A stretch of 64,000 nt of DNA from Phialophora verrucosa (taxonomy: Eukaryota; Ascomycota; Eurotiomycetes; Chaetothyriales; Herpotrichiellaceae), in NCBI GenBank assembly GCA_002099365.1, contig MSED01000015.1, positions 682,001 to 746,000 of the forward strand, read 5' to 3'. Position 1 is the first letter of the stretch. Each line of letters starts with the position of its first letter. The notes beneath the pieces were generated by a model. That model did no database searches and had not been told where the DNA came from. It saw only the letters and a program-made list of their open reading frames with translations. This document shows, one piece after another, positions 1 through 9,613 of this stretch. A program made the position numbers and the translations under genes.

Positions 1-1642
1 GTTATCGCCATGTTGATGTTTTGAGTCAGGCTATTTACTTGATGCAAGACCTCCGATGGGGGCACGGCGGGTCGTGGACAGCACACACGCTCGATTCTCC
101 TTCACGCTGTCGTCCAGGCATATCATGCGCAAGATCCATATCAACATCGCCATCGTTATTCCCAGGGCCACTCAGGAATCTTGTCGTCCGAACCTGCGCA
201 ACAATACTCGAGCGGACCACTTCTCTTGCTATCTACCTCCGTGATCCTGTCCTGTAAGTCTATACGCGTGAAGCGTCCTACTCGGTAGACCGGGGACTAA
301 CACCTCAGCCTCGACTCGCGCAAACGTCCACGCAAAGTACAGTGCACCTACCGTGCTTGCCGGAACACCAAGGACGTCGCACACCAGTCCGCTCGCCAAA
401 CATGGACACTTCTAGCCAACGCTTGCCTTGATGTTATCTTTTGTTCCGCGGAGACTGCGTGTGAAGGTGAGTGCGAGTCCGATCCATCCGATGTTGTATA
501 GCGTGCACCCTTCCGAGACCGAAACCTTCACCCGTCGGCCGCGCTTCAGTACGTGTGATTCTTGTCCAGTACATCAGTGCTAACTCTCAGGGCCCGTTCT
601 ATATGCTTCTCTTTCGGCGTCGGAATCTCTCGTTGCCTAAGGTCCTCACCTCGTCTTTACACGCTATTCTGCAAAGACCCGTGAAGAGCATCGCCTTCGA
701 AGGGAGCTATCATGCTCTGCTTGTCCAGTCTATCGCGAATTGCGTTGCAGGATCCCCGTCCCTTCGAGCCACTTCCTGCCCCGCTGTTCTCGGCAATCTC
801 GTCGTCTAAGTCCGGAGCGTCTGTGCCAGCTTTCCCCATCGGTGGGCCTTGCCGGTATTCAGAGTCTCTGATCTTAATGTTTGGCTGGCGTACATGCACA
901 TCGCTACGCATTCGTCCAAGTGCCCGGCTTGACTGGTGAGAGCGAGTCAATTCCAGCGATGGGTCGAAGAGAAGATGGCGTGAATGTATCTTAGTCTTTT
1001 GCTGCCGCATAGTGTTAAAACTAGTTAGAAGTTCCTATACAGGTGTACCGGCGTTGGCCGGTTCTTCTATGCCTCCTTGAGTACTTGTATGCCGCTCATA
1101 TTTCAGTCTAGACGTCCTGGGCCATCACTTCTCAACGCCCAGAGTGCCCACAGATACCGTCATGGCCACAGCAACGCGGAAATCTGGTTAGAGACCTCGT
1201 ATGCAACAATAGCACTTGCAGTACTAACAGCACTGACGGGGAACTTGCCAGGTGAAGATTGGCTTCGAAGAAACAAGTGGATGGCTTCTCATCCTCTCTA
1301 GCCATAGCTTTGTCGCAGCAACAACCAAAGACCGATGTGGCGGAGCAATGGCACAAATGTCAACATATCTCGTTCGCACCAATCTCGGGTGGCTTGCAAG
1401 GTACATCTGTCCATCGTTTCACCCAAAAGATCCTTGTCGTCCGCTTTTCAAGCTTGGCTCATCGTAGCTCGTGCTTATATCTTTATGCCAATCCGACAGG
1501 CACCCCGAGTGAGATGCACCTGTCATTCGAGTTCCCTTTCGATGTCTCCTGTCTGTATTCGTACATATGCCCCCCTTCCGCCGAACGCCATGCTATGAAT
1601 TTTCGTCCCGTGTGTCACCCCGTCCACCTGCCGTAAAGAAAA
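1..1642. other. Intergenic, no gene recognised
   Basis: No open frame here has a recognisable domain, plausible splice structure or fungal codon pattern; all frames are short and interrupted. It lies downstream of ELF1 (minus strand). It could hold the untranslated end of a gene outside the window, but nothing supports that directly. Confidence 0.5.
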
Positions 1643-2172
1643 TCAATCCTCCGGGTAGTCTGCATCGTCCTCCTCGTCATCGACTCTGCCGCCACCGCCC
1701 GCGAGGGCTCCTGCCCTTGCCGCACCAGTGCCAGTAGCGTAACTACTGAACTTGGCATCCTCTGCCTCTTGCTCCGCAGCTTGTTTCGCGACTTCCTCGC
1801 AAGCATCGACCCAGTCTGAGTACACGTCCACCGCGGCTGACAGGTAGTTGATGCCCGTCTGATATTTCTGGTTGCAGACTTTGCAGTGTAGGTTGCCGAC
1901 GCCGGCTTTCTTGTCCAGTTTCACTTGGATCGCTTTCTCGTGGTTGCAGAAGAGGCAGGTGAATGTCGAGGCGAGCGGTTCGCGCTGTATATTGATGCCA
2001 CAGCGTCAGTTTAGGGCTCTGGCATCCCGAGATCGATATGGACGACTCAAAATTCGGGATGGCAAACCAACCTTTCTTGGGCCTTGCGGCTTGCGTGAGG
2101 ACTTCTTGCGCTTGCCCTGTGATCGGCTTGTTAGATATAGACGCAGCTGGAAATCATTTGAAGACGCACCAT
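1643..2172 (-). CDS. ELF1: Transcription elongation factor 1 (Elf1), zinc-ribbon
   Basis: Small nuclear zinc-ribbon protein that in yeast travels with RNA polymerase II in chromatin. Three exons: 2172-2170 (the ATG alone), 2116-2072 and 1984-1643, giving 129 aa. Introns are 53 nt (GTGCGT...CACAG, with CTAAC branch) and 87 nt. Exon 2 encodes the basic head GKRKKSSRKPQGPRK. Exon 3 gives FTCLFCNHEK followed by the strongly conserved KLDKKAGVGNLHCKVC, so the two CxxC pairs of the zinc ribbon are present, then INYLSAAVDVYSDWVDACE, typical of the family. The tail is acidic. The ATG-only first coding exon is inferred because exon 2 has no usable ATG, while ATG|GTGCGT sits 53 nt upstream in the right phase. 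It diverges from URC1. Confidence 0.93.
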
Positions 2173-2311
2173 CGTGATTCCAAACAGTCTCGCGGCTGAG
2201 CGGGTTATGGTCAAGGGAGAGACGTCGGGGATTATTTAGAATGTTCGCTCCTGGATAGTGGTGAAGGATGTCGTCTACTGCGCAGGGCTTATTATATAAG
2301 CACGGACAAGG

Positions 2312-2329
2312 CACGTGCACTGCCACGTG
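2312..2329. promoter_or_regulatory. Paired CACGTG boxes
   Basis: GCACGTGC and CCACGTGA lie with 12 nt start-to-start spacing between ELF1 and URC1, close to the ELF1 TATA-like element. CACGTG is the core for bHLH factors such as Cbf1/Pho4/SREBP types. Which gene they serve cannot be told. Confidence 0.4.
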
Positions 2330-2341
2330 ACTGCGCAAAGC

Positions 2342-2351
2342 TTATCTTATC
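2342..2351 (-). promoter_or_regulatory. Tandem GATA-factor (AreA/NIT2-type) sites
   Basis: On the minus strand the sequence reads GATAAGATAA, two directly abutting HGATAR matches, about 420 nt upstream of URC1. GATA nitrogen regulators favour closely paired sites in nitrogen-catabolic promoters, and uracil is a nitrogen source. Function is inferred from position and motif only. Confidence 0.4.
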
Positions 2352-2770
2352 GCCGTCGGCATCCCCCGACCGCCGGACGACCAATCAGACAGCAGCTGGT
2401 CCAGCAGCGACGAGGGGCACGTCAACAAGCTTGCTACCCAGTATTGTCACTCTCGCCACGATGCCACCTCATCGATAGATTGGTCCTTCTCGATATATCT
2501 ATCCGGCTTACTCTGTGCACTCGACTATCCCTTTGTAAACCTGTTCTTTGTTGCAAACATCTGTGGAAGACGAGACACCTGAATCTCACGGCGGATGTCA
2601 GCGCTGGGCGTACCAACATCGTGGAGCCTTGGTATTCGTCGGCATAGATACACAGAAAAGGTCGAGAATTGCTAACTTGGGCGGAGTCTGTCATCGTACA
2701 TATATATATTCACACCTCTTACAGTGTCTCCAAACGGCAGGCCGAGGTTTATTGATCGTTTGTCTACACC

Positions 2771-3587
2771 ATGGCTGCTTCACAACCCGCCAACGGGCTG
2801 ACCACCGAGCTCGTCCTTTCCGAGATCCTCGCGACCCTAAAGACAATCCAGACCGACCATGCAAACCTGGCGGCCAACGTCGAAGCGCTCCAGAGCAAGG
2901 TCGATACGTCGAACTCGATCAACCAGCTCAGGCCGGCAACTGGCCAGCGAACAAGCAACAAAGATTCGCCCAGCCTGGATCCCATCCAGCTCAGCAAGTC
3001 GGCGGCGGGGGCGGCTTCTCCTCCCACGGACGCAACTCTCAGAGCACCATCGTCACCGACGTCTGGAACGAGGAAATCGTCTGTCACCTCACGTATCATC
3101 CTGACCACGTACCCAGGCCAGTCCGGGATCGACCCTATCCCGATGGAATGGGGTGACCCCGACCCGATAAAGCGTGGCCCGATCGTGGTTTCTCGGCACC
3201 ACAACACGATCCGTCGCCGCAACGCCATCGGCGCCCATGGTGGCTCTTACAGCATCTACCACGCCCTCGCGGTCGCCTCGAACAACCTGGATCTCGAGCA
3301 CAAACCCGACTTCACCAACACCGAACCTGCCGCCGCGATCGGGCCCTTCCCGGCATGGGGCGACAAGAAGAAGATCGTTGCCATGGATCCATTCGGCCAT
3401 CTGGCGCCTTGGCTGTACAAGGACCTGATTCAATCCCAGGACGTGGACATCCGACCCACCATTGCCGTGACGCGGGCGCACATGAAGATCCCCGAACTGG
3501 AACAATCGGTGAAAGCTGGCCGGCTGAGGCCCGATAGCCGGATCTGCCTGAACGAAACGGGGGAGCTGAACGTGACCAAGTTTGCGG

Positions 3588-3618
<31 letters not shown>

Positions 3619-4339
3619 GGAACGGTTCGGCATCGAAGAATCGGCGCTCCGCCGCGCGCTGTTCGAGCACACCGGCGGGTCGTACCCGGAGCTCGTCACG
3701 CGGAACGACATCAAGGTCTTCATGCCGCCCATCGGCGGCCTGACGGTGTACTGCTTCGGCGACCCGGCGAAAATGGCCGACCCCAACGTCCGCCTCGCGC
3801 TCCGGGTCCACGACGAGTGCAACGGCAGCGACGTCTTCGGCTCGGACATCTGCACCTGTCGGCCGTACCTGATCTTCGGGATCGAGGAGGCCGTCAAGGA
3901 GGCCCAGAAAGGCGGCTCCGGCGTCGTCATCTACTTCCGCAAAGAAGGGCGCGCGCTCGGCGAGGTCACAAAGTACCTCGTCTACAACGCGCGGAAACGC
4001 GGCGCCGACCGGGCAAGCGAGTACTTCAAGCGCACCGAGAACATTGCCGGCGTCAAGGACATGCGGTTCCAGGCACTCATGCCGGACATCCTGCATTGGC
4101 TGGGCATCACCAAGATCGACCGCATGTTGAGCATGTCGAACATGAAGCACGACGCCATTGTCGAGCAAGGCATCCCCATCCTGGAGAGGGTGCCCATCCC
4201 GGACGAAATGATCCCCGAGGACTCGAGAGTGGAGATCGACGCCAAGATCCACGCCGGCTACTTCACGACGGGCAAGGTCATGTCGATGGACGAGTTGAAT
4301 TCCGTAAAGGGCCGAAGTTGGGACGATATCGAGCATTGA
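2771..4339 (+). CDS. URC1: Uracil catabolism protein Urc1, GTP cyclohydrolase II-like
   Basis: Intronless 522-aa protein of the GTP-cyclohydrolase-II superfamily that in fungi belongs to the reductase-independent uracil catabolic (URC) route, not to riboflavin synthesis. After a variable 100-aa head the conserved body begins around RIILTTYPGQ. At about residues 346-363, HDECNGSDVFGSDICTCRPY is the counterpart of the RibA HxEC...GSxxCxCG core that holds zinc and GTP. GRALGEVTKYLVYNARKRG and DILHWLGITKIDRMLSMSN follow as in Urc1. It is far longer than bacterial RibA (about 200 aa), as expected for the family. The start is the first ATG after a TATA-like run. Heptamer repeats cross the stop codon. 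Double GATA sites upstream would suit nitrogen control (inference). Confidence 0.92.
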
Positions 4340-4361
4340 GCATTGAGCGTTGAGCGTTGAG
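4331..4361 (+). repeat. Heptamer tandem repeat across the URC1 stop codon
   Basis: Four copies of GAGCATT/GAGCGTT plus a partial one begin inside the last codons of URC1 (Glu-His-stop) and run into the 3' untranslated region. The first two and last two copies differ by one base, suggesting slippage duplication. Confidence 0.7.
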
Positions 4362-5290
4362 GGGTGGACCAACGGGGAGCATGGAGGAAAGAAAAGATGT
4401 CTAAACCGGCGTATCTGTCGTGGTTCCGACTTATCCTGCGGAGCGTAGCGTAGCAGTTATATATATACATATCCACGCTGCTGCGTGACAGCTCTCTCTT
4501 TACGTCCTTTATATCCCCTTGAGACCCGCTTCCTCCGGAGCCCTGAGTGTACGGAGGACGGAGTACGGAGTACTGTGCCTCCCCGACCAGCAAGACCAGC
4601 ACAACGTGCCCAACGTTTCTTTGTCTATGTCCCGACTGTAACGCAAAGCTACGGCGCGTTTGTTCTCGTCTGTCTGATCTCTCGCCATACACTAGCCATC
4701 CCACATAAACCTCTAGAAAACTAGTCCCTATTAAGGCTGGGTAATCTGTCTGCTTAGCAACACCTCAGCTCTATATCAGCCATTCTCCACGCCCGGAATC
4801 ATTACTACCGCACCAAGACTACGGCGTAGACATGAGCTCCAGCATCGGCATTTGAAAAAGGGCAGACATGTCGGAAGAGGGGGAGAGTCATGCTTGGCCC
4901 GAAGAACATCGCTGTACTTCTTGTGGAGTATTCTATACTGAGCCCGGGGAGGGGGTAATAGTACAGTTCAATGAAGACTAGGGAAGGAAAGCACAAACGC
5001 ACGAACATACATGGACTGGTAGGTAGGTAGGTGTGTCCTCCGGACTTATAAGCGAAAACGCGCCTCATCTCTTCTCATCTCCACTCAGGAATTATGATGC
5101 AATTTCATGCCCTTCGCACGTATACCCAACCACATATACTGTGTACAATAATGCACATACTAGCTTGCACCCACATACTACCTCGCACCCAACCCCTAAG
5201 GAGGAGAGGAAGGACGAGCTCAGTGGCAGGTCCCAAGCCAAGGTCCCGACTTTGATCAGCCCTGCCAGTGTTTCGAGCCCCAGCCTTACT
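4340..5290. other. Convergent intergenic region
   Basis: The region between the URC1 and acyl-CoA synthetase 3' ends holds no gene. It contains a repeated ACGGAGTAC-type word around 4550-4575 and a TAGG microsatellite at about 5019-5032. Confidence 0.5.
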
Positions 5291-7522
5291 TTACAGCTTC
5301 GGCTTCGAGGTGCCCTGCTGTTTCTTCCGCTCCTCACACCACTCCTTGACCTTCTGCCGGGCGACCTCGACGACCTCTTTATCCTCGACCGTGGCAGGCA
5401 CGCTGACTTCCTTGTCGTAGTTCCCTTCGACCGCGTTCTCGACCAGTTCCCTCAACACCCTCCTCAGGGTCTTGCCGCTTCTCGTCTTGGGGATCATACC
5501 TTTGCCCTGGATGATGCCGCCCAGCGAGGCGATGGCCCCGATCTGCTGGCGCACAATGTTGTTGATCGACGTGAAGAACTCCTTGCTCGGCGTGGCCGGG
5601 AGGTCGGCCGCCGTGTTCGCCGCGGGGATGACGAACGCGAAGGGCAAGTGTCCCTTCATGGCGTCGGGGATGCCCACGACGCAGGCCTCGGCGACGGACG
5701 AGTGTGATGTGATGGCTTGTTCGATGGCGCCTGTCACATACGTAAAGTCAGCGAGCGGGTTCGTGGCAAGGTATCACGCGTGCAAAGGCTCAAAGGTCAA
5801 ACACTTCGGCAGGAAAGCACGGACGCAAAACATCATGGGTAAAGTGAGGAGGCATGACACGGACATACCTGTGCTGAACCGATGCGCCGCCACGTTGATG
5901 ATGTCGTCGGACCGGCTCATGACGTGGACGTAGCCTTCCTGGTCGATCATGCCGGCGTCGCCGGTATCTATCCACTTGCCCTGGAACCGCTTCAGGTATC
6001 CCTTGTAGAAGCGCGCGTCGTCGTTGAACAAGGTCGTGAAGCCTGTGGGTGCCAGCGGCATGCCCAGCACAATGTTGCCCATGTTACCTTGCTTGACCTC
6101 GTTGCCCTCGTCGTCGACGATGCGGACGTCCCAGCCGGGCATGGGCTTTCCTGCACTGCCGGGCTTGATCGCCAATGCTTTGTGCTCTTCGCGGCTGGCA
6201 GGGTCAAGGCCTATGGCCGGCCGCAGGGCCAGTCCGGTCATGGGACTCCCGCTCTCGCTGGACCACCAGTGGTCGATGACCCTCGCGTCAGGAGCGGCGT
6301 ATTTGCCGATCAATTCCTGGTAGTGCGTGATGATGGAGGGCTCGGATCGTTCGCCCGCCAGGAACAGCCCGCGCCAATGCCTCAAGAGCCCCTTCTCGCC
6401 GCGCTGCTTGAAGAATTCGTCTTTGGGATCTTCCTTCCGGATGGCCCGGAGCGCCGTGGGTGCAGTGAACAGGGTCGTGACCTTATACTCGTCGACGATC
6501 CGCCAGAATGCCCCGGCGTCGGGCGTCCCGATGGGTTTGCCCTCGTACAGGATCGTCGTCGCTCCGGCCAAGAGCGGCGCATAGACGATGTACGAGTGTC
6601 CGACGACCCAGCCGATGTCGCTCCCCGTGAAGATGACGTCTCCTGGGCCCTTGACGTCGAACAGGTATTTGATGCTCAAGTTCAGACCGACCGCGTGGCC
6701 ACCAGCCTCGCGGAGCACCCCCTTGGGGAGGCCCGTCGTGCCGCTCGTGTAGATGATGTACAGGCCATCGGTGCTGCCCACGGGGACGGCCTCGGCCTTG
6801 ACGCCGCGATTGCGAGCGCTCTTGACGAGACGCTGCCAGTTCCGCTGTCCTTGGTCTTTCTTGACGGGGTCCCACCGTCTGATGTCGCGTTGCCAGATGA
6901 TCGTCTTGGGGGGCTTGAAGCTGCTCTGCTCGATAGCACCTTCGACGAATGGCCTGTATTCCAGCGGTCCCTTTGCGCCCTCGATCGCACAACTCGCGGT
7001 CAGAATGACTTTTGGTTTCGCGTCCTCGATCCTCTGCGCCAGACTGGCGGCCGCGAAACCGCCGAACACGACGGCGTGCAGGGCCCCCAGCCGGACGGCC
7101 GCCAACATGCCAAAGATGGCAGCAGGGATCATGGGCATGTAGATGAGCACCACGTCGCCCTTCTTGACGCCTTCTTCGCGCAGCACGCCCGCCAGGACTT
7201 CCACCTCTTCCAGCATCTGGCTGTATGTGTACTTCTCCTTCGACCCACTCACGGGCGAGTCCCAGATCATCGCAATCTTGTCGCCATTGCCGGCCTGCAC
7301 GTGTCGGTCGAGGCAGTTGTAGGTGGTGCTGATCTCGCCATCGGGAAACCACGACCAGTGTGGATGTGTCGTCCCGTCTTTCAATTTCTTGGTGTGCTGG
7401 CGCAGGACCGTGCTGTAGGGCTTGTGCCAGTAGAGCTCTTTGGCGTGCTTGTCCCAGAACTGGGCGGGGTCGGAGATGGAAGCATGCTGCACGGCGTCTT
7501 GGACGGTGTTATGCGGTGCCAT
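5291..7522 (-). CDS. AMP-forming short-chain acyl-CoA synthetase, propionyl-CoA synthetase (PrpE/ACSS3) type
   Basis: ANL-superfamily enzyme making acyl-CoA from a short acid, ATP and CoA. Two exons, 7522-5869 and 5730-5291, with a 138-nt intron (GTATGT...GACAG), give 697 aa. The P-loop-like AMP motif YTSGTTGLPKG lies near residue 259. TLFTAPTALRAIRKED, the TGDAG-type hinge motif (WIDTGDAG) and the C-terminal PKTRSGK carrying the acyl-adenylation lysine are all present. The VLREAGGHAVGLN and GPGDVIFTGSDIGWVVGHSY blocks resemble PrpE/ACSS3 more than classical Acs. I start at MAPHNTV (7522). The frame is open up to 7648, which would add 42 residues, but the context there looks untranslated. Acetate, propionate or 3-hydroxypropionate are possible substrates and sequence reading cannot separate them. 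Confidence 0.87.
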
Positions 7523-8911
7523 CGTAGGAGGGAGGAAGGGAGTAAGTGGAGCTGTGGGCGTGGTAACGTTTCGGTCTGGTAATGTCGACAGCGATTCAAC
7601 CTGGGACAGAGATGTATACACTGGGAAGGCCGGGAACCAGCAGTTCAAGCGCCTTCACAGCTGGTTCGTCCTGGAGTCAGGAGTTCTTATACCGATACAG
7701 ATGTAATTGATCACTAGTAGATAAACAACCCTATGGATCTGGCATTCAATCCGAGGAGCCTCGCAGACGCGTCCATGCGGTCCAGTCGCACGCAAGTTCC
7801 AGAAGCTGCAGCTCGTGCTGCAATGATAGCGAGGATACCAGGGACGAGCTCCTGCAGACAGAATACACCACTGTGTGCTTTCTGGAGTTGCTCGCGGCAG
7901 GGCAAGCGAGGTCGGGTCGGTCAAGCGGAGCTGGATGCTTGAGGAGGGAGCGACATCATACGAGCGACCATTACCAATTGTGGAGATGAGAAGCTGGGGA
8001 GCCATGGCCGAGGCTGGACGCTTCCGCCATGCAGCGGAGGCTCCAGGCCTGAGCGTCGGGGATGCTTCGGTTCTACTCATTTTGCGGTCGTCTTGGTGTC
8101 TCCCAAGACGAAGAAATGGCCTCGGAACGGAAGCTACTCCGTAACTGTAACATGACATGCGTGAAAGCATCATACAGCGACCACCGAAGTTGGCTACATT
8201 ACCAAGCAGTGGCATGAGACGCCGAGGGAATCCCGACAGTCACCTTTTGACCTTGCTTGACTTCTGGCCTCCCGAGCTGGAGCACACACACACGCCGGGT
8301 TTAATGTGCGGCCCTGACGTGGAAGTCACCAAGAGGCGTCTGCTGTCACAAAAGAAGAGCTGCTGGCAGCCCGTCGAAAGGTGTGACTGACGAACTGTAG
8401 TCAAGCACGGTCTCGAAACCGGCAGGCGGCCAAGGTCAGAGCTTTGGTGATGTGTGAATACAGGAACCAGATAAATGTCAAGGTTCAGCTGGCAAGACTC
8501 ATCTAGGTAAAGAACTTGGCTCCAGAGAAGGACTACGACGAGGCTTCAAACACTTCCCGTTTCACGCAAACGTGAACTGCAATACTCGGTACTATCCAGA
8601 AAATCCATTCATTAAATGTTTAGCACCCAGGCTGAGGGTGGATTGTCATTGTCCTATGCACGGTACTGTACATCGTATGAACCACTTTGTTCGATCGGCC
8701 AGCCTCAGCTATGTCCAATGCGTCGACTGCTTGTGTTGCCAATATCGCCCTGCTCCATATGGAGATGGCTTGTTACGCCGTCGCGTCCTGGCTGACCGTC
8801 GATTCCACCAAAGGTCCCTGCTGAGAATGCAAATGCACGGCCATGATGTTCAAGTCGAAGCCAGTCTGGCCAATCGACCATCCCAAATCATAGCAAACAA
8901 AGACCTCCAAT
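7523..8911. other. Intergenic, no gene recognised
   Basis: Upstream of the acyl-CoA synthetase and downstream of the wall protein. Short frames only, with a small CA run near 8284. Nothing else is recognised. Confidence 0.5.
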
Positions 8912-9613
8912 TTACAGGAGGAAAGCAGCGATGGCACCAACACCAGCAAGACCAGCGCCAACGTTGGCAACCAGGGCGTTGGCGGCACCAGTGTAGGTGG
9001 CGACAGCGGCAACGGTGCTGGACGGGGCGTAGCTGGACCAGGCAGCGGTGGTGCTCTCAGCAGCAACTGAGGTGTAGGTGGTGACGGCGGCCTCGGCGGT
9101 GGAGGTGGTCCAGTCAGACCAGGAGGCCTCGGAGGTGCTGGAAGTATCAGTCTGCGAAAAGACAAAACAGTCAGCTTGGTTCAAATACCTGCAAGAAGTG
9201 GAGGTCTCGGTGTAGACAGGGACAGAAATGGTGCATGGGCAATCAGTGATGGTCAATGTCGTGGCTGCTGAGATCTCATAGGTCTTGCCAGCGTGGTTGA
9301 ACGACGTTGCCCAGGGAACGTAGGTCGTAATAGCACTCACAACGGTGGTCGTATAGCTGACGGGGGCGCTGGAGGTCCAGTCAGCCCAGGTGTGAGTGCT
9401 GGACTCGGCAACGCTCTTGACGGTGGTGGTCGTGGTGGCCTCGCTAGAGGTCGTGGTCCAGTCAGCCCATGAGTAGGACGAGGTGGTGGCGGCCTTGGCA
9501 GGAGTGGTGGTCGTGGTGGTGGTCGAGGAGCTCCAGTCAGACCAGGTGGCGACACCAGCAGAGGCGGTGGAAGCGAAAGCTGCAACAGCAGCGACGGCAG
9601 CGGCGACCTTCAT
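8912..9613 (-). CDS. Ser/Thr-rich GPI-anchored cell-wall protein with WSDW repeats
   Basis: The continuous frame is 233 aa. It has a signal peptide (MKVAAAVAAVAAFASTASA), a Ser/Thr-rich body, one folded-looking core (YEISAATTLTITDCPCTISVP) and a C-terminal hydrophobic GPI signal (ANALVANVGAGLAGVGAIAAFLL). Four aromatic repeats punctuate the Thr tracts: WSDW, WADW, WADW and WSDW, with a degenerate WSSY near the end. The TITxCPCT core recalls clock-controlled CCG-6-like small wall proteins. A 51-nt in-frame intron is likely at 9188-9138 (GTATTT...GCTGAC...CCAG). Removing it deletes an aromatic, Cys-containing stretch that does not match the rest and leaves 216 aa. Role: wall structure or adhesion, inferred. 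Confidence 0.78.
   Translation of the reverse strand: MKVAAAVAAVAAFASTASAGVATWSDWSSSTTTTTTTPAKAATTSSYSWADWTTTSSEATTTTTVKSVAESSTHTWADWTSSAPVSYTTTVVSAITTYVPWATSFNHAGKTYEISAATTLTITDCPCTISVPVYTETSTSCRYLNQADCFVFSQTDTSSTSEASWSDWTTSTAEAAVTTYTSVAAESTTAAWSSYAPSSTVAAVATYTGAANALVANVGAGLAGVGAIAAFLL
9138..9188 (-). other. Probable 51-nt in-frame intron in the wall-protein gene
   Basis: Donor GTATTT follows TGCAG, GCTGAC provides a branch site and CCAG an acceptor. Both the spliced and unspliced forms keep the frame. A nearer CGCAG acceptor would shift the frame and destroy the GPI tail. Confidence 0.5.

Larger units (their letters stand above)
2173..2770. promoter_or_regulatory. Divergent ELF1/URC1 promoter region
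   Basis: This 598-nt stretch separates two divergent start codons. Visible elements are a TATA-like ATTATATAAG at 2291-2300 (about 120 nt upstream of ELF1), two CACGTG boxes at 2312-2317 and 2324-2329, a double GATA-factor site at 2342-2351 (GATAAGATAA on the minus strand), another CGATAG near 2474, and a TATA-like run ATATATATATT near 2700, about 65 nt before the URC1 start. Use of the sites is inferred. Confidence 0.55.

Noticed and set aside
3089..4372. 427-codon minus frame opposite URC1
   Set aside because: Antisense shadow; the plus-strand URC1 motifs are unambiguous.
5882..7582. 566-codon plus frame opposite the acyl-CoA synthetase
   Set aside because: Antisense shadow of a GC-rich coding region; the minus-strand protein has all catalytic motifs.
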